Below are positions 61,400 through 64,000 of a stretch of 64,000 nt of DNA, piece by piece. Under the pieces are notes generated by a model, which was given only the letters and a program-made list of their open reading frames with translations, was not told the origin of the DNA and did no database searches. This DNA is from Candidatus Saccharibacteria bacterium oral taxon 488 (GTDB taxonomy: Bacteria > Patescibacteriota > Saccharimonadia > Saccharimonadales > Saccharimonadaceae), in NCBI GenBank assembly GCA_013100805.1, contig CP040000.1, positions 186,001 through 250,000 on the forward strand, read 5' to 3'. Numbering within the stretch: position 1 is the first letter of the stretch; the number at the start of each line of letters is the position of its first letter. A program made the position numbers and the translations under genes.

Positions 61400-62068
61400 A
61401 TGAGTAGAAAAACAGAGATGGAACAGGGATATGTCAATAGCTGGATGATTGTGGCGATTAGCGCGATCGTGCTGTTCGTGGCGGCTGGTAGCGCGGCAAT
61501 CTGGGCGTACCTGGCATATTCACAGGAAAAAACTGCGGTCGAGAGTCGGATGGCGGTAGCTTCGGCCAAGGCGCGCGAAGAGCAATCAAAGGCTGACCGC
61601 GAGAAATTTAATGAAGAGGCCAAAAACCCGCGCATTGAATTTGTCGGCCCCGAGCAGTACGGCCGCGTGTCGTTTATGTACCCAAAGACCTGGAGTGTTT
61701 ACGTAGCGGCTGACGGCAGCGATCGCGGTGATTATAAAGCGTATCTCCACCCGGCTATCGTGCCACCGACGAATACGCATAGTAGCAACCAAAACAAGTT
61801 TGCACTGCGCCTCGAGATCCTTAACAGTGACTTTAATAAGACACTAGATCAGTACGCCAGCTTGCTGAAAAAGGGTGATTTGACCTCGAGTAGCGTCGAA
61901 TACAACGGTAACACCGCCACGCGCATTGACGGTGCATTTAGTAAGGATCTGCGCGGCTCGGTGGTGCTGATGAAGGTGCGCGACAAGACGCTGCGTTTTT
62001 CAACCGATGCTGATACGTTCAAGCCAGATTTTGAGGCCATCCTTAAGACAGTGAAATTTGTACAGTAA
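61400..62068 (+). CDS. Membrane-anchored extracytoplasmic protein of unknown function (222 aa)
   Basis: One N-terminal helix (about residues 14-38) is followed by a short charged coil and a globular domain (about 75-220) with FMYPKTWSVYV, which resembles PsbP-like or lipoprotein folds only loosely. I chose the ATG at 61400, 7 bases after TATACT (61387-61392); the ATG at 61394 would leave one base. It follows the methyltransferase by 15 bases but has its own promoter. Confidence 0.75.
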   Translation: MSRKTEMEQGYVNSWMIVAISAIVLFVAAGSAAIWAYLAYSQEKTAVESRMAVASAKAREEQSKADREKFNEEAKNPRIEFVGPEQYGRVSFMYPKTWSVYVAADGSDRGDYKAYLHPAIVPPTNTHSSNQNKFALRLEILNSDFNKTLDQYASLLKKGDLTSSSVEYNGNTATRIDGAFSKDLRGSVVLMKVRDKTLRFSTDADTFKPDFEAILKTVKFVQ

Positions 62069-62152
62069 TTTTCTCGGCCGTGGCTGGCGCGTGAAATGAC
62101 ACGGGGCGGCAGCAGTTCTTTTTGGCGCCTCGGTTTGCTATACTAGAGGTAT

Positions 62153-62866
62153 ATGGCGCAGCCACAGTGGAGTGATAAGGAGTTTGCCGCAATGCCGAGC
62201 ATAGCGGTGGCAGCGCATGAGCTGAAGGCGCCGCTGGCGTTGATTCGGCAGATGAGTTTATTGATTGAGGATGGTCAGCTCAGTTCAGCCGAGGCACAGC
62301 AGATGCAGCGGCGGCTGACGTTGACGGCGGAGCGCTCGCTGGCTTTGGTACAGGATTTGGCGCGTACCGTGAATGTGCGGCCAATGCTGTTTCCACTGGA
62401 GCCGGTTAATCCATTAGCGCTACTCGCCCAATTGGCGCACCAGTCGCGCGACATGCTGCGGCTGTATGACCGGCGGGTGACGTGGCCGCGTACGGGCAAA
62501 AAGCGGCTGGTGGTGGCTAATCCATTGCTGCTTGGGCGGATCATGATGAATTTTCTCGATAATGCGATGCGCTACAGCGAGGCTGGGGCCGCAATTCGCG
62601 TGACTGTTCGCCAGGCAGGGACGATGGTGCGGCTGGGCGTACGGGATTTTGGGCCGATGATGAGCCTGGCTGAGTATCGGCGGCTGGTGGATGAGATGAC
62701 TATGCACAAATCAGTCAGAACCCGGCCGGATAGCAGTGGTCTCGGAGTGTATATCGCTGCAACGTTCGCGCGGGCGATGGGCGGGCAGATCGGGCTGATA
62801 CGCCACCGAGACGGACTGACGTTTTATGTTGATGTGCCGCTCAGCGAGCAGATGAGCTTATTATGA
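62153..62866 (+). CDS. Soluble histidine kinase without sensor or membrane domain
   Basis: A 237-residue kinase. The H box is AAHELKAPL near residue 22, the N box FLDNAMRYSE near residue 130, G1 VRDFGP near residue 162 and G2 SSGLGVYIAA near residue 195. No membrane helix, PAS or HAMP region precedes the H box, so a separate sensor must supply the input, or it senses in the cytoplasm. TGC-TATACT (62139-62144) is 8 bases before the ATG. It overlaps the receiver gene by 4 bases. Confidence 0.93.
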   Translation: MAQPQWSDKEFAAMPSIAVAAHELKAPLALIRQMSLLIEDGQLSSAEAQQMQRRLTLTAERSLALVQDLARTVNVRPMLFPLEPVNPLALLAQLAHQSRDMLRLYDRRVTWPRTGKKRLVVANPLLLGRIMMNFLDNAMRYSEAGAAIRVTVRQAGTMVRLGVRDFGPMMSLAEYRRLVDEMTMHKSVRTRPDSSGLGVYIAATFARAMGGQIGLIRHRDGLTFYVDVPLSEQMSLL

Positions 62867-63231
62867 AAAAACTCCTGATCATCGAGGATGACCCGCAGTG
62901 GGCGGCGGTGCTGGAGCGGTATGCGCTGGAGGCGGGCTATACAGCCCGAACAGTGGTAGCGGCCGGGCAGGCGATGGCGATGATTGATGAGTGGCAGCCG
63001 GATGGCTTGGTGCTTGATATGCTGCTGGCGGGTGAGACGGGGATGGCGCTACTGAATGAGCTGCAAAGTCATGAGGATCTGGCGCGGCTGCCGGTGGTGG
63101 TATGTAGTAATGTAGTGCTTGACCCTAATCAGCTGCGGCCATTTGGCGTGCGGGCGGTGCTCGATAAGGCGCGAATGACGCCCGACGACGTGCGAGCCGC
63201 GCTCAGCGTGCTAGGCGAGGAGGTCGAATGA
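62863..63231 (+). CDS. Single-domain response regulator
   Basis: A 122-residue receiver paired with the kinase just upstream (ATGA overlap). EDD near residue 8, the phospho-acceptor Asp in LVLDMLL near residue 52, Ser in VVCSNV near 83 and Lys in VLDKARM near 107 are present. It has no output domain. Together with the kinase and the receiver at 55.6 kb this looks like a minimal cytoplasmic phosphorelay. It overlaps recO by 4 bases. Confidence 0.92.
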   Translation: MKKLLIIEDDPQWAAVLERYALEAGYTARTVVAAGQAMAMIDEWQPDGLVLDMLLAGETGMALLNELQSHEDLARLPVVVCSNVVLDPNQLRPFGVRAVLDKARMTPDDVRAALSVLGEEVE

Positions 63232-63905
63232 AAGATGGCGAGCGGCTGAAGGCGATTGTGCTACGGCGGACGGATTATGCGGAAGCTGATCGAGTATTGC
63301 AGCTACTAACGCCCCAGGGGCGGCGGGCGGTGATCGCCAAGGGGGTGCGCCGCGAGCGGAGCAAGCTGGCTGGCGGCATTGAACTCCTGGCGCTGTGCGA
63401 TGTAGTGATTCGTTCGGGCCGCGGCGAGCTGGGGCTGCTGACCAGTGCCAGGCTCAGTGCGTTTTATCGGCATATCCTCGAGGATTATGAGCGGATGCAG
63501 TTCGCCTACCAAGCGCTCAAGCTGGTGGCGCAGGCGACCGAGACCGTTGATGGGCCGGAGTGGTTCGCGGTGCTTAGCCAGGTGTTGGCGTGGCTTGATC
63601 GGCCGGCGGTTGATCGGCTGCTGGTCGAGACGTGGTTTTATATGCAGTACGCCGGGCTGCTGGGTGACGAGCTGAATCTACGCACTGACGTGGCCGGGCG
63701 GACGCTCACGAGCGATAAATCATACATGTACGATCCAAGCGAAAAAGCCCTAAGGCCAAGCGAGCAGGGTGATCTAACGGCCGATCACATCAAGCTGCTG
63801 CGCCTCATCCAAGCCAAGCCGCTGGAAAATCTCACCCACATCGGCGGTCTCGGCCCGGTCATCGCTAGTTGCTGGCTGGTGACTAGGCAGCATGCGGCGG
63901 TGTAG
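63228..63905 (+). CDS. recO: DNA repair protein RecO
   Basis: RecO binds SSB and ssDNA and works with RecF and RecR to load RecA. The N-terminal OB fold (AIVLRRTDYAEADRVLQLLT, in part) and the long helical C-terminal part fit the family, and 225 residues is near normal. The zinc-finger cysteines of some RecO proteins are absent. Its ATG overlaps the receiver gene. RecF is at 14.8 kb; RecR was not seen. Confidence 0.9.
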   Translation: MKDGERLKAIVLRRTDYAEADRVLQLLTPQGRRAVIAKGVRRERSKLAGGIELLALCDVVIRSGRGELGLLTSARLSAFYRHILEDYERMQFAYQALKLVAQATETVDGPEWFAVLSQVLAWLDRPAVDRLLVETWFYMQYAGLLGDELNLRTDVAGRTLTSDKSYMYDPSEKALRPSEQGDLTADHIKLLRLIQAKPLENLTHIGGLGPVIASCWLVTRQHAAV

Positions 63906-64000
63906 TCACGAGGAATTTAGGTGGCCGTGGTGATTGCGGTGAGGCAACGACAGTGGCGACGGCTGTCTTTCCAAGTTCGGTATCTGGCTGGATCAACCGG
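63883..64000 (-). CDS. Possible 3' end of a minus-strand gene at the window edge
   Basis: On the minus strand one frame is open from base 64000 to a stop at 63883-63885, giving about 38 residues with a Pro/Thr-rich end. It overlaps recO by 23 bases, as other convergent pairs here do. The fragment is too short to name, and the coding call rests only on the open frame and the local pattern. Confidence 0.3.
   Translation of the reverse strand, partial: RLIQPDTELGKTAVATVVASPQSPRPPKFLVTTPPHAA

Noticed and set aside
1..64000. Recoding of UGA, as in Gracilibacteria
   Set aside because: RF2 is present, several genes stop at TGA and none needs TGA read as an amino acid.
1..64000. tRNA, rRNA, tmRNA, SRP RNA or RNase P genes
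   Set aside because: No T-loop, anti-SD, tmRNA tag or SRP/RNase P core sequences were seen on either strand; a covariance-model scan would settle it.

Overview
This window is a gene-dense bacterial chromosome segment of roughly 50% GC, judged by eye. It fits a reduced-genome member of the Candidate Phyla Radiation, most likely Candidatus Saccharibacteria (TM7). That placement is an inference from gene content, many lineage-orphan proteins, very tight packing and a large set of apparently leaderless promoters; it was not tested by phylogeny. RF1 and RF2 are both encoded, TGA is used as a stop (for example proS), and no gene needs TGA read through, so the standard bacterial code (table 11) applies. 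No rRNA, tRNA, CRISPR array, prophage or insertion sequence was recognised.

Layout. 1-8 kb: a partial PP2C phosphatase, rplU, parA-parB, lepB, an LCP-family wall-polymer ligase, a membrane protein, an HtrA protease and prmC. 8-16.6 kb: prfA and rpmE, rpsB-tsf and recF interleaved with orphan accessory proteins, two of which share an unusual promoter element. 16.6-22 kb: an frr / nucleotidyltransferase-like / uppS / rseP / CPBP protease / proS run, then greA. 22-30 kb: an orphan, a DUF2207-like membrane protein, a CBS-pair membrane protein, and a PadR-controlled ABC transporter/PspC operon with a palindrome on its promoter, then uppP. 30.3-32.7 kb: a decayed ABC ATPase fragment and a collagen-like surface protein gene whose membrane-anchor exon-like N-terminus is cut off by an in-frame amber codon. 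32.7-35 kb: serS, a heptad-repeat protein and a hibernation factor. 34.9-40.5 kb: a divergent four-gene locus in which a MoxR-type AAA+ ATPase and a VWA/HExxH protein are each followed by one of two paralogous orphans. 40.6-49.5 kb: secA, an M16 peptidase, a MurD-type ligase, two orphans, hpt and a glutamate racemase. 49.5-56 kb: prfB, a membrane protein, ftsE-ftsX, a coiled-coil/CHAP hydrolase, an S41 protease and a receiver protein. 56-64 kb: rpmA, an orphan, a TRM11-like methyltransferase, a flippase-like membrane protein, xseA-xseB, a methyltransferase, an anchored protein, a soluble histidine kinase/receiver pair and recO.

Themes. The core content covers translation (L21, L27, L31, S2, EF-Ts, RF1, RF2, RRF, SerRS, ProRS, PrmC), chromosome partition and repair (ParAB, RecF, RecO, ExoVII), envelope growth (UppS, UppP, MurD, MurI, LCP, FtsEX with a CHAP hydrolase) and secretion or membrane proteolysis (SecA, LepB, HtrA, RseP, CPBP, CtpA). 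The main novelties are: about twenty start codons lying 6-8 nt after a TGn-TATAAT-like box; the MoxR-VWA locus with paralogous flanking proteins; and the amber-interrupted collagen-like adhesin candidate. No intergenic gap without a described feature exceeds about 300 bases.
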